Origin: Pseudomonadota bacterium
GTDB lineage: Bacteria > Pseudomonadota > Gammaproteobacteria > Legionellales > Legionellaceae
Length of the DNA: 5,983 nucleotides
Reading direction: 5' to 3'
Assembly: GCA_021807845.1 (NCBI GenBank)
Contig: JAKBCM010000086.1
Span: 1-5,983, forward strand
In this document: positions 1 through 5,870 of the stretch, piece by piece
Numbering within the stretch: the stretch's first letter is position 1
How the letters are laid out: each line of letters opens with the position of its first letter
Program-made: the position numbers and the translations under genes
The notes under the pieces: generated by a model
Database searches by the model: none
What the model saw: only the letters and a program-made list of their open reading frames with translations
What the model was told of the DNA's origin: nothing

Positions 1-323
1 ACATCCTCATGAGTGCGATATTTTTTAGGCAAAGCCAGGGGAAGCACCTCCGAAAGAGGAGCTTGATAATAAAAACTGACCCATTGACATAATGCGAGCA
101 GCTCTCCAGTCAGTACGGGGGTATCGTCAATCACGGTGGTAATGGTTTTGACGGCCTGATGAGGACTTTTTTCCTGAAGTATTCCGACCACAATACCTAG
201 GCGTGTTTGTTTACGAAATGGTACCCACACGCGCGCGCCCACGACAGGCTCCACTTTATCGGCAAAATAATCAAAAAAATCATGGAAGGTGTTCGGAATA
301 GAGACTTGGAAAATAGATTTCAT
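1..323 (-). CDS. priA: Primosomal protein N' (PriA helicase), N-terminal part, runs off the left edge
   Basis: PriA is the superfamily 2 DNA helicase that recognises abandoned replication forks and reloads the DnaB helicase. The 107 codons present match its N-terminal 3'-DNA-end-binding domain: a start MKSIFQVSIPNTF, FDYF at 17-20, GARVWVPFRKQTRLGIVVG at 29-47 (the family's GxRVxVPFG..xxGiVv block), KTITTVIDDTPVL at 59-71 and WVSFYYQAPLSEVLPLALP at 81-99 (family pattern W.a.YY..plGeVl..alP). The helicase motifs and zinc-binding region lie outside the window. The ATG at 321-323 overlaps the TGA of the upstream PTPS-like gene (ATGA, 4 nt). No good Shine-Dalgarno (SD) sequence is visible, so translation is probably coupled. 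Placement as third gene behind a methyltransferase and a pterin-type gene looks like shared transcription and says little about function. The family is recognised from the sequence pattern; the coupling is inference. Confidence 0.9.
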   Translation of the reverse strand, partial: MKSIFQVSIPNTFHDFFDYFADKVEPVVGARVWVPFRKQTRLGIVVGILQEKSPHQAVKTITTVIDDTPVLTGELLALCQWVSFYYQAPLSEVLPLALPKKYRTHED

Positions 324-817
324 TCTATACTTTGCCAGGTATGGCTCGCTGACTGTCCTGGGGCTGAAAAGACTTTGACCACCACCCGCTCAATACGATG
401 ACGCTTTAATTCTTGTTCATCTTTAATCAACTCATTAACAAACCAACGCGATAACTCTTCCACCGTGATATTCGTGAGTGGCATCAATGTGACATCTTCT
501 TTTAGAAAAGGAATTTTTTTATGATTAAACGTAAAGTAATAGTAGTTTTCATCTTCTGCATAGTCTAAAAAGGGAGAAAATTCTGGCATCAAAAAAGTCT
601 GATTCAACTGCTTGCATAAAAGATGAATACGCTCCTTATAATAACGATAATCAAACGTCATCCCATTGTCTTCAACCCAGGTGGTTAAGGCGAGATAAAC
701 ACCATACATATGTCCATGCAGCGGTTCTCGTTCTGTTGCTGAAAAAATAGTGGTGTGGCCTGCTGAAAATTTCATGGACTCTTTTTGTAGCTCCACTGTC
801 GTTAAGTATCTACTCAT
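320..817 (-). CDS. Divergent 6-pyruvoyl-tetrahydropterin synthase-like (PTPS/QueD superfamily, COG0720) protein
   Basis: This 165-residue protein belongs to the tunnelling-fold PTPS/QueD superfamily, whose members act on dihydroneopterin triphosphate in biopterin, queuosine or folate synthesis. The three zinc ligands are visible: His21 in FSAGHT, and His34 and His36 in LHGHMYG. The block NITVEELSRWFVNEL corresponds to the family's NPTsE.la.w segment. The catalytic residues are unusual. QueD has CxxxHGH, whereas here Arg30 stands at the Cys position and the local pattern is E31-P-L-H-G-H. That fits the ExxHGH pattern I recall for PTPS-III enzymes, which replace dihydroneopterin aldolase in folate synthesis. 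The usual LDHxxLN reads LNQTFLMP, so the Asp-His pair is lost. The pterin-anchoring Glu near the C-terminus appears to be Ser in VVVKVFSAPG. The gene starts 2 nt after the methyltransferase stop and overlaps priA by 4 nt. A pteridine reductase is divergent nearby, which supports a pterin role. The exact reaction is uncertain; a non-QueD function is likely. Confidence 0.85.
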   Translation of the reverse strand: MSRYLTTVELQKESMKFSAGHTTIFSATEREPLHGHMYGVYLALTTWVEDNGMTFDYRYYKERIHLLCKQLNQTFLMPEFSPFLDYAEDENYYYFTFNHKKIPFLKEDVTLMPLTNITVEELSRWFVNELIKDEQELKRHRIERVVVKVFSAPGQSASHTWQSIE

Positions 818-819
818 GG

Positions 820-1932
820 TTATAAACTCGCTCGCTTATCGTCTAGTTGAAACCCTTGCCAAGGTAAGTCAATTTTTTTGCTAAGCAACATGACTTTAAA
901 TAACTCTCCCATTTGATGAGGCTCAATCAGTTGTCTGACTCGTTGTAAAGTATTGATGCGCTTTAGTTCATCATCAATGGTTGGGATCAAGCTTAACAAA
1001 CCATTGGCAAGCAAAAAAGAGCCAAGATTGGTAAACCCTGCCACATCGAAGCCAGCTTGATGGGCCGCCTCTGCCACATGCGTAAAATCAACATGAGCGG
1101 TGATATCTTGCATACCCAGATAGAGCAGTGGATTAGTATGAGCACGATGGCGATAATGACACATCAGAGTACCTTGATTGCGCGACGAGTGATAGTACTC
1201 ATGACGCGGAAAGCCATAATCTAAAATAATCATGGCCCCACAGTCTAGCATGTCATAACATTGCTGAAACCACCCGTCCATAAACAAATTGGCCTCAGAT
1301 TGATAAGGAAAACTCTCTTTTGGCAACTTATTTTGAAGGTAGGTTTTTAAGCGCTCATCCGTTGAGGGAAGATAGATTTCTTCAAGCTCATTGTGAGAGT
1401 TAAGCTTGATATGACTTTCAAATAAATCTACTTCTGTTTGACAAAAGCGATGAATTGGCATTGCATCAAGGACTTCATTAGCCACCACAACTCCTGTGAT
1501 AGGTGTGGAAGGCCAAGCAGATAACCATCGTACTTTTTTAGCCAAATGAGGAATGATACGATTGATCAACACCTGTTGCTGATGAGCCAAAGATGCACTC
1601 ACTTCTAAAATGTGATACTCATGGGGAAGACTATCAAGGTGCTCTAGTTTGGTTAACAAATCAACGCATAGCCGGCCTGTTCCCGCGCCAAACTCAAATA
1701 AAATGGGAGACTCTAATTCCTTTAATACTTGGCAACATTGCAAAGCGAGTGTCTGACCAAAAAGAGGGGTCAGTTCTGGTGCTGTAACAAAATCGCCATC
1801 AAGACCCAATGTCTTTATACCTGCACTATAATAACCGAGATCAGGAGCGTAAAGAGCATGATGCATGAACTCTACAAAAGGAATGGGGCCTCGTTGGTGT
1901 ATTTCTCTTGCTATCAAATCAAATAAAACCAT
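820..1932 (-). CDS. SAM-dependent methyltransferase, NDUFAF7/MidA family (DUF185, COG1565)
   Basis: At 370 residues this is full length for the family. Motifs in order: PFVEFMHHALYAPDLGYY at 18-35, GDFVTAPELTPLFGQ at 46-60 (the family's GDFxTaPE signature), the SAM-binding loop FEFGAGTGRL at 79-88, VVVANEVLDAMPIHRF at 148-163, LDYGFPRHEYYH at 237-248, GTLMCHYRH at 254-262 and QDITAHVDF at 275-283. No signal peptide or membrane segment is seen. The mitochondrial relative NDUFAF7 dimethylates an arginine of complex I subunit NDUFS2; the substrate of the bacterial proteins is not settled. It appears to be the first gene of a minus-strand operon with the PTPS-like gene and priA. It is divergent from the pteridine reductase, so a link to pterin metabolism is possible but inferred. 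The ATG at 1930-1932 is the only sensible start, because an in-frame TGA lies a few codons upstream. The SD sequence is weak. Confidence 0.92.
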   Translation of the reverse strand: MVLFDLIAREIHQRGPIPFVEFMHHALYAPDLGYYSAGIKTLGLDGDFVTAPELTPLFGQTLALQCCQVLKELESPILFEFGAGTGRLCVDLLTKLEHLDSLPHEYHILEVSASLAHQQQVLINRIIPHLAKKVRWLSAWPSTPITGVVVANEVLDAMPIHRFCQTEVDLFESHIKLNSHNELEEIYLPSTDERLKTYLQNKLPKESFPYQSEANLFMDGWFQQCYDMLDCGAMIILDYGFPRHEYYHSSRNQGTLMCHYRHRAHTNPLLYLGMQDITAHVDFTHVAEAAHQAGFDVAGFTNLGSFLLANGLLSLIPTIDDELKRINTLQRVRQLIEPHQMGELFKVMLLSKKIDLPWQGFQLDDKRASL

Positions 1933-1935
1933 AAC
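1908..1935 (+). promoter_or_regulatory. Possible sigma70-type promoter for the pteridine reductase
   Basis: TTGCTA at 1908-1913 and CATAAC at 1930-1935 are 16 nt apart, each matching the consensus at four of six positions. Transcription would start near 1942. That is downstream of the ATG at 1936 but upstream of the AAGGAG and TTG start at 1969, so it would agree with the TTG start. It lies inside the first codons of the divergent methyltransferase and faces the proposed opposite promoter. This is a by-eye match with modest support. Confidence 0.28.
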
Positions 1936-1954
1936 ATGGCATCACTTTGGATAA

Positions 1955-1960
1955 AAGGAG
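1955..1960 (+). promoter_or_regulatory. Strong ribosome binding site that decides the TTG start of the pteridine reductase
   Basis: AAGGAG lies 8 nt before the TTG at 1969-1971, near-ideal spacing. The alternative ATG at 1936-1938 has no purine-rich SD sequence in front of it (ATAAAACCATAAC). This site sits inside the longer reading frame and would be meaningless if the ATG were the start. Confidence 0.75.
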
Positions 1961-1989
1961 AACATACCTTGAAACACGGCAACAAACAA
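1961..1989 (-). promoter_or_regulatory. Possible sigma70-type promoter for the methyltransferase operon
   Basis: On the minus strand, TTGTTT (complement of 1984-1989) and TATGTT (complement of 1961-1966) are separated by 17 nt. Transcription would start near 1954, giving a leader of about 21 nt before the ATG at 1932. Both hexamers match the consensus only partly. The element lies over the start of the divergent reductase gene, which the very short gap makes unavoidable. This is a by-eye match only. Confidence 0.25.
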
Positions 1990-2715
1990 GACGCTAAAAT
2001 AGCATTAGTTACTGGCTCAGCAAGACGCATTGGAGCCGCCATCGCAGACTATTTACATCAAAAAGGCTTTCGCGTGGTCATTCACTGTCATCAGTCGATT
2101 GATGAAGCTCAGACACTTGTCCTTCACTTAAACCAGAAACGACCAGACAGTGCGATGATGATCAGTGCTGATCTTCGTCAGAAAGAAAACGCTCAAGTGC
2201 TCATTAGTAAAACCATTGCCTGGGCGGGACAACTTGATTTACTGGTTAATAATGCCTCAGTCTTCGCCAAAACCCCGATGGAACATCCTGATGAAACACA
2301 GTGGGATGCCTTATTCACCATCAATGTAAAAGCCCCATTTTGGTTAAGTCTTGGGGCATTTTCTTATCTAAAAGAAGTGAAAGGCGCCATTGTAAACATC
2401 ACAGACATTCATGCCTTACAACCTTTAAAAGGGTATACCATCTATTGCCAATCTAAGTCAGCGCTTGATATGCAAACCAAATCTTTAGCAAGAGAGTTTG
2501 CACCCTATGTACGAGTCAATGCCATTGCACCTGGCGCTATTTTATGGCCTTTAAATGACAATGCATTGAGCGAACATCAACAAGAAGCTATCATTGCAAA
2601 AACGCCACTAAAGACCCATGGCAATCCAAGCTTCATTGCCCAAGCAGTATTCATGATGGTTGACAATCCATTTATTACAGGACAAACCCTTAAAGTAGAT
2701 GGTGGACGAACTTAA
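1969..2715 (+). CDS. folM: Pteridine reductase, short-chain dehydrogenase of the PTR1/FolM type
   Basis: This NADPH-dependent cytosolic short-chain dehydrogenase (SDR) probably reduces dihydropterins or dihydrofolate to the tetrahydro form. Numbering is from the TTG start (248 residues). The cofactor loop TGSARRIG at 15-22 has the TGxxxRxG form typical of PTR1/FolM instead of the classical SDR TGxxxGxG. NNAS is at 94-97. The catalytic residues are Asp146 in IVNITDIHA, Tyr159 and Lys163 (YxxxK). Asp replaces the usual SDR serine, and the 13-residue Asp-Tyr spacing matches the D181/Y194/K198 triad of Leishmania PTR1. The C-terminal TGQTLKVDGG is the normal SDR ending. An in-frame ATG at 1936 would add 11 residues, but it lacks an SD sequence and sits 3 nt from the divergent gene's ATG; the TTG has AAGGAG 8 nt upstream and gives the usual short lead to the Rossmann fold. 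A PTPS-like gene nearby supports pterin metabolism. The product may be tetrahydromonapterin for phenylalanine hydroxylase, or tetrahydrofolate; the sequence does not decide this. Confidence 0.9.
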   Translation: MKHGNKQDAKIALVTGSARRIGAAIADYLHQKGFRVVIHCHQSIDEAQTLVLHLNQKRPDSAMMISADLRQKENAQVLISKTIAWAGQLDLLVNNASVFAKTPMEHPDETQWDALFTINVKAPFWLSLGAFSYLKEVKGAIVNITDIHALQPLKGYTIYCQSKSALDMQTKSLAREFAPYVRVNAIAPGAILWPLNDNALSEHQQEAIIAKTPLKTHGNPSFIAQAVFMMVDNPFITGQTLKVDGGRT

Positions 2716-2729
2716 AGGCAAAGACGCAT

Positions 2730-3731
2730 ATGAACACTAAACTGAACAAGGCCCTTATCGTTGGATTCCAAATGAGTCTTTGTGGCCTCATTTCTTTTGC
2801 CATCCCTGAGTATTTTCATTTTAAGGAAGCTTATTGGGCTACAGTGACCATTTCAGCCATTACTCGACCTAGTTTTTCAGCCACTTTTGTCAAGGCGATA
2901 TTGAGATTAACTGGCACCTTAATTGGTGCCTGGATGGGTTATGTTGTGGCAGAACAGATTGGTATGTCCCCTTATGCCCTATTTTTTGCCATTTTAATTT
3001 TTTCTACCATAACCAGTTATATTGGATTGCAAATAAGGCCTTATAATTATTTATCTGTGGTTGCGGGATTTAGTGCTGTTATTGTCATCGAATCGGTTTT
3101 ACTCGGGAACATCAAAGAAGTCGCTGTTTATCGTACGTTTGAGGTCTGTTTAGGTATTATTGTCATGGCTGTTGTGAGTACTATCATGTCTAAATGCATT
3201 GCGAAAGATCATGCGCTGATAGATCATGATGTCCCTGAAAATATCATTGAAGTTTTCGAGCATATTCATTTTTCTAAACATGATCTTTTCGATGCATTGG
3301 TCATTAGCCTCACTGCCTCATTATCCTTTCTTTCTTGGATGATTTTTCGCTATCCCCAAGGCGTTTGGGTCACGATTACTTTATTCGTGATCATGGAAGA
3401 TAGCATCAAAAAAACAGGTGAAAAGGGATGGGCTCGTTTTTTAGGACAAGTCGCTGCGGCGATTGTAGGCTCTGCCGTGGCGATTTTTTTCCCCTCCAAT
3501 ATCATCGTGATTGGAATCACCTTAGGGCTTGGATTTTTTCTATGCGGCATGCTGATAGGATATGATACCAAATTGTCAGCCACAGGAAACCATGCTGGTA
3601 CTGCGCTAGCTATCATGTTATTAGCAGGGCTTCCTCAAGATTCAATTAGTCTCGTTGCAGGCCGCTTTTTTAATGTTTTAGCAGGCATCATCATTGCAAC
3701 GGTAGTCACATCCCTACTTTATAAGGAATAA
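2730..3731 (+). CDS. Compact FUSC-family inner-membrane protein with two homologous halves
   Basis: This 333-residue polytopic membrane protein has about twelve hydrophobic segments in two blocks (about 8-155 and 187-330), joined by a charged linker at about 156-186. The halves are related: YWATVTISAITRPS at 35-48 corresponds to VWVTITLFVIMEDS at 212-225. These are followed by RLTGTLIGAWMG at 59-70 and RFLGQVAAAIVG at 236-247, and by closely similar final helices. This is the FUSC (fusaric acid resistance/aromatic acid exporter) pattern. Classical AaeB-type exporters are about twice as long because of large cytoplasmic domains; here the linker is only about 30 residues. Family membership suggests efflux of small aromatic or hydrophobic compounds, but no substrate can be read from the sequence. 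It starts 14 nt after the pteridine reductase stop with a weak AAAGG 11 nt upstream of the ATG, so it is probably co-transcribed. Its 3' end overlaps the convergent dihydrouridine synthase gene by 13 bp. Confidence 0.85.
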   Translation: MNTKLNKALIVGFQMSLCGLISFAIPEYFHFKEAYWATVTISAITRPSFSATFVKAILRLTGTLIGAWMGYVVAEQIGMSPYALFFAILIFSTITSYIGLQIRPYNYLSVVAGFSAVIVIESVLLGNIKEVAVYRTFEVCLGIIVMAVVSTIMSKCIAKDHALIDHDVPENIIEVFEHIHFSKHDLFDALVISLTASLSFLSWMIFRYPQGVWVTITLFVIMEDSIKKTGEKGWARFLGQVAAAIVGSAVAIFFPSNIIVIGITLGLGFFLCGMLIGYDTKLSATGNHAGTALAIMLLAGLPQDSISLVAGRFFNVLAGIIIATVVTSLLYKE

Positions 3732-4675
3732 TAGCTTTTTATAAAAGCCCGAACCTCATCGAGATGGCTGAAATCATAAAAATCCTGTAAATGCCCCTGA
3801 CTCATTCGATTTTTAAAATAATATCTCACCAGTGTTTTACTTTGCAAAACGGCTTGGTGCTCACCAATCAGATGTGACAACTCCTCTAAATGAGACAGAA
3901 AGCATTCTACTCTAACCTTATCATTGACTAAGGGAGACCCGCCCAACAATTGCTGATATATCCAAGGATGTCCAACACCTTTGCGTGAAATCATGTAAGC
4001 ATCACAAGCGGAAGAAGAAATGGCTTTAGCCAATGTGTGTTCATCACTGATATCACCGTTAGCTATCACTGGAATGCGAACCGTATTCTTAATGGCCCTG
4101 ATTTGTTGATAATCACTAGGAATATCATAATCTTCTGTCCAGCGGCGACCATGAACAATCAGAGCATCTGCTCCAGCATTTTCAATCGCTTTGGCTAAAT
4201 CTAGATCGGCTTCATTTCCATAAATACGAAGCTTGACCGTTAAGGGAACTTGGATGGCTCGGCGCACATGGCTGACGATGTCACATAACCGTTTGGGATC
4301 TTCAAGTAGCGCACTACCCGCTCCTTTTTTGCGAATTTTTGGCTTTGGACAACCACAGTTCAAATCAATTAAATCGGCACCAATTGCTTCCAATTTTATA
4401 GCAGCATCGGCTATTGTGATTCGATCGTAACCTGCCAATTGATAACAAAGTTTGGTCTCATTTGGCGCTCTGTATAAATATCTGGAGCCTATTTGATGTT
4501 TAAATAAAACATCATGAGCTGAGATCATTTCTGACACAGAATAAGCTGGTGGGAGAAATTGATAAAAAAGCGCTCGAAAAGGTGCGCTACTGAATCCCGC
4601 CAGCGGTCCTTGAATCAAGCGATGTGGGAATTTAAGCGTACCAATCCTAAAAGGTTCCTGAATAAATGCCAGCAC
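3719..4675 (-). CDS. tRNA-dihydrouridine synthase, DusB-like
   Basis: This FMN-dependent, NADPH-using enzyme reduces specific uridines to dihydrouridine in tRNA loops. At 318 residues it is close to E. coli DusB in length. Visible features: the N-terminal barrel strand GPLAGFSSAPFR at 23-34, SVSEMISA at 46-53, the catalytic loop DLNCGCPKPKIRKKGAGSAL at 104-123 with proton-donor Cys109, Lys148 in VKLR, His175 in IVHGR, and NGDI at 206-209. The phosphate-binding segment reads MISRKGVGHPWIY where DusB has MIGRAAxGxPWIF. The C-terminal helical tRNA-binding domain is present. The spacing of SEM, GSALL and NGDI fits DusB better than DusA or DusC, but the loop is divergent and the target uridine cannot be assigned. 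The start is GTG at 4673-4675, with a weak AGAAG 7 nt upstream and an in-frame TAA just beyond; no ATG alternative exists. It is probably transcribed alone from the 140-bp gap. Its stop lies inside the convergent FUSC gene. Confidence 0.92.
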   Translation of the reverse strand: MLAFIQEPFRIGTLKFPHRLIQGPLAGFSSAPFRALFYQFLPPAYSVSEMISAHDVLFKHQIGSRYLYRAPNETKLCYQLAGYDRITIADAAIKLEAIGADLIDLNCGCPKPKIRKKGAGSALLEDPKRLCDIVSHVRRAIQVPLTVKLRIYGNEADLDLAKAIENAGADALIVHGRRWTEDYDIPSDYQQIRAIKNTVRIPVIANGDISDEHTLAKAISSSACDAYMISRKGVGHPWIYQQLLGGSPLVNDKVRVECFLSHLEELSHLIGEHQAVLQSKTLVRYYFKNRMSQGHLQDFYDFSHLDEVRAFIKSYYSL

Positions 4676-4745
4676 GAAATGACTTCTATTTTAATCAAAA
4701 TGTACACATTATCCTAGAAAAAGCAGTTGGCCTCTACACCCCTAA

Positions 4746-4796
4746 CTCTTTTAACTTTGTACATGACAAAAATTGTCATGTACAGAGCTCTTTTAA
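4746..4796. repeat. Perfect 12-bp-arm palindrome bracketed by 9-bp direct repeats
   Basis: TGTACATGACAA at 4758-4769 and its exact complement TTGTCATGTACA at 4773-4784 flank an AAA centre. One mismatch further out, the arms reach 15 bp (4755-4787). The palindrome is bracketed by two identical 9-mers, CTCTTTTAA, at 4746-4754 and 4788-4796. It lies 31 nt past the stop of the membrane orphan and about 80 nt before the GTG of the dihydrouridine synthase gene. It could be a hairpin ending the orphan's transcript, an operator for a dimeric regulator, or the scar of a tiny insertion with a 9-bp target duplication. No U-run directly follows the stem on either strand, so a classical terminator is not supported. 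Confidence 0.7.
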
Positions 4797-4815
4797 GACA
4801 AACAGCTACTGTTAT

Positions 4816-5841
4816 TTACGAAACACCCATTAATAAGTGTGGCTCGTCATTTTCGGCTGATTCTCCTGCTAATGGAGGCTCTAATGTTTCGAGTTTTGGT
4901 GGCGAATTAAAATAGCCTTTGGTACATTCATAACCAATATAGACAGCGGTCAGTACCACTGCTGCTTCCCAACAGACAGCAAAAATCGTCATGATAAGCA
5001 ATGGCATGATGATATTCTTAGTCATCGTCAAGATAAAATCATTGCGCGCGGCCTGATATTCCAGTAAAGCCATACTTGTATCTTTTCCTTCAAGCGCACA
5101 TTGGTTGAGTCTCTCCGCTTTTTCCCTATATATTCCATACATATCGGCACTAAGATACATAGCTATCGCAATCGTACAAACTAAAAATGATAGAGTCATC
5201 CCCACGGGATTTGCTAGGAGCAAAGTACCTGAAAATCCAGAAAACAAAAAAACGGCGGCGGCAATATTAAATGAAAGCGTGGCACTGGTCTTTTTCCAGC
5301 TGATTTCAAGTTCTTTTAATTGCTCATCTAGCATCTGACAATAGGCCTGATATTTCCTCAAATCAGCTGCACTTAACGTTGTTGCACCCATTAGGGTTTC
5401 ATAATTTGATTTTTCAAAAAGATACTGTGCCTTTTTTTCTAAATATTCTTGTTTGGCTAAATAATGTCGATAAAGCAGTAATGAAATATCAAAAAACAAA
5501 AATCCTACCATTAAATAATTGGCTACAGGAATCGATATATTGAAAAGAGCTGAATAGTTGGTCAATAAATTGATAATTGCCCAAACCAGATCATTTAACA
5601 TCACACAATGACGATCGTAGAGTTCATTCCATAGTCGCGTCCCTATGTCTATTGATTTCTCTTCTTCGGTGGGAGCAAAAACATGCTTTAAAATGATCCC
5701 TGCATTCACGATGAAGCGTGCGGCAAAAAGCCCCACACTTAACACGTTCAAAATAGGAGCAGGTGCATTCATGGCGGCAACCATACCGTCAACATCAATC
5801 GGTTTTCCCAAATAATTGGACAGTTGTTCCATCCATTGCAT
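4816..5841 (-). CDS. Unrecognised multi-pass membrane protein with acidic C-terminal tail (Legionella-type orphan)
   Basis: I do not recognise a characterised family. The 341-residue product has a short N-terminal stretch and then hydrophobic segments at about 29-52, 82-103, 105-124, 189-210, 214-232 and 277-303. Between the third and fourth lies a charged, probably helical stretch (126-188, rich in Lys, Glu, Tyr and Leu). A second charged stretch at 233-275 follows the fifth. The C-terminal 30 residues contain two PP pairs and several acidic residues (LETLEPP, GESAENDEPH), ending in LLMGVS. There is no cleavable signal peptide and no catalytic motif. The ATG at 5839-5841 is the first start after an in-frame TGA. 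It has only AAAGAA immediately upstream, so Met4 (ATG at 5830-5832), at better spacing from that stretch, is an alternative. It appears monocistronic, with a dispersed repeat in its leader and a palindrome just past its stop. An intracellular-lifestyle role, for example as a secreted effector, is speculation from the tail composition. Confidence 0.82.
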   Translation of the reverse strand: MQWMEQLSNYLGKPIDVDGMVAAMNAPAPILNVLSVGLFAARFIVNAGIILKHVFAPTEEEKSIDIGTRLWNELYDRHCVMLNDLVWAIINLLTNYSALFNISIPVANYLMVGFLFFDISLLLYRHYLAKQEYLEKKAQYLFEKSNYETLMGATTLSAADLRKYQAYCQMLDEQLKELEISWKKTSATLSFNIAAAVFLFSGFSGTLLLANPVGMTLSFLVCTIAIAMYLSADMYGIYREKAERLNQCALEGKDTSMALLEYQAARNDFILTMTKNIIMPLLIMTIFAVCWEAAVVLTAVYIGYECTKGYFNSPPKLETLEPPLAGESAENDEPHLLMGVS

Positions 5842-5870
5842 TTCTTTAGCTAAAAAGTAACTGCTCGCCC

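Noticed and set aside
320..817. Calling the PTPS-like gene queD (6-carboxytetrahydropterin synthase)
   Set aside because: The CxxxHGH cysteine, the LDH Asp-His pair and the C-terminal Glu needed for QueD chemistry are not present, so the symbol would overstate what the sequence shows.
1593..1926. Plus-strand open frames opposite the methyltransferase gene
   Set aside because: They lie wholly inside a gene with strong family motifs on the other strand, have no family resemblance, and lack convincing ribosome binding sites.
4676..4745. Sigma70 promoter for the dihydrouridine synthase gene
   Set aside because: GATAAT (complement of 4708-4713) is a fair -10 element, but no TTGACA-like hexamer lies at 16-18 nt spacing, so I did not list it.
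4758..4796. Palindrome as a rho-independent terminator for the membrane orphan or for plus-strand transcription
   Set aside because: On the minus strand the stem is followed by AAGTTAAAAG. On the plus strand it is followed by GAGCTC before only four Ts. The stem is not GC-rich. A weak or processed 3' end remains possible, but the classical pattern is absent.
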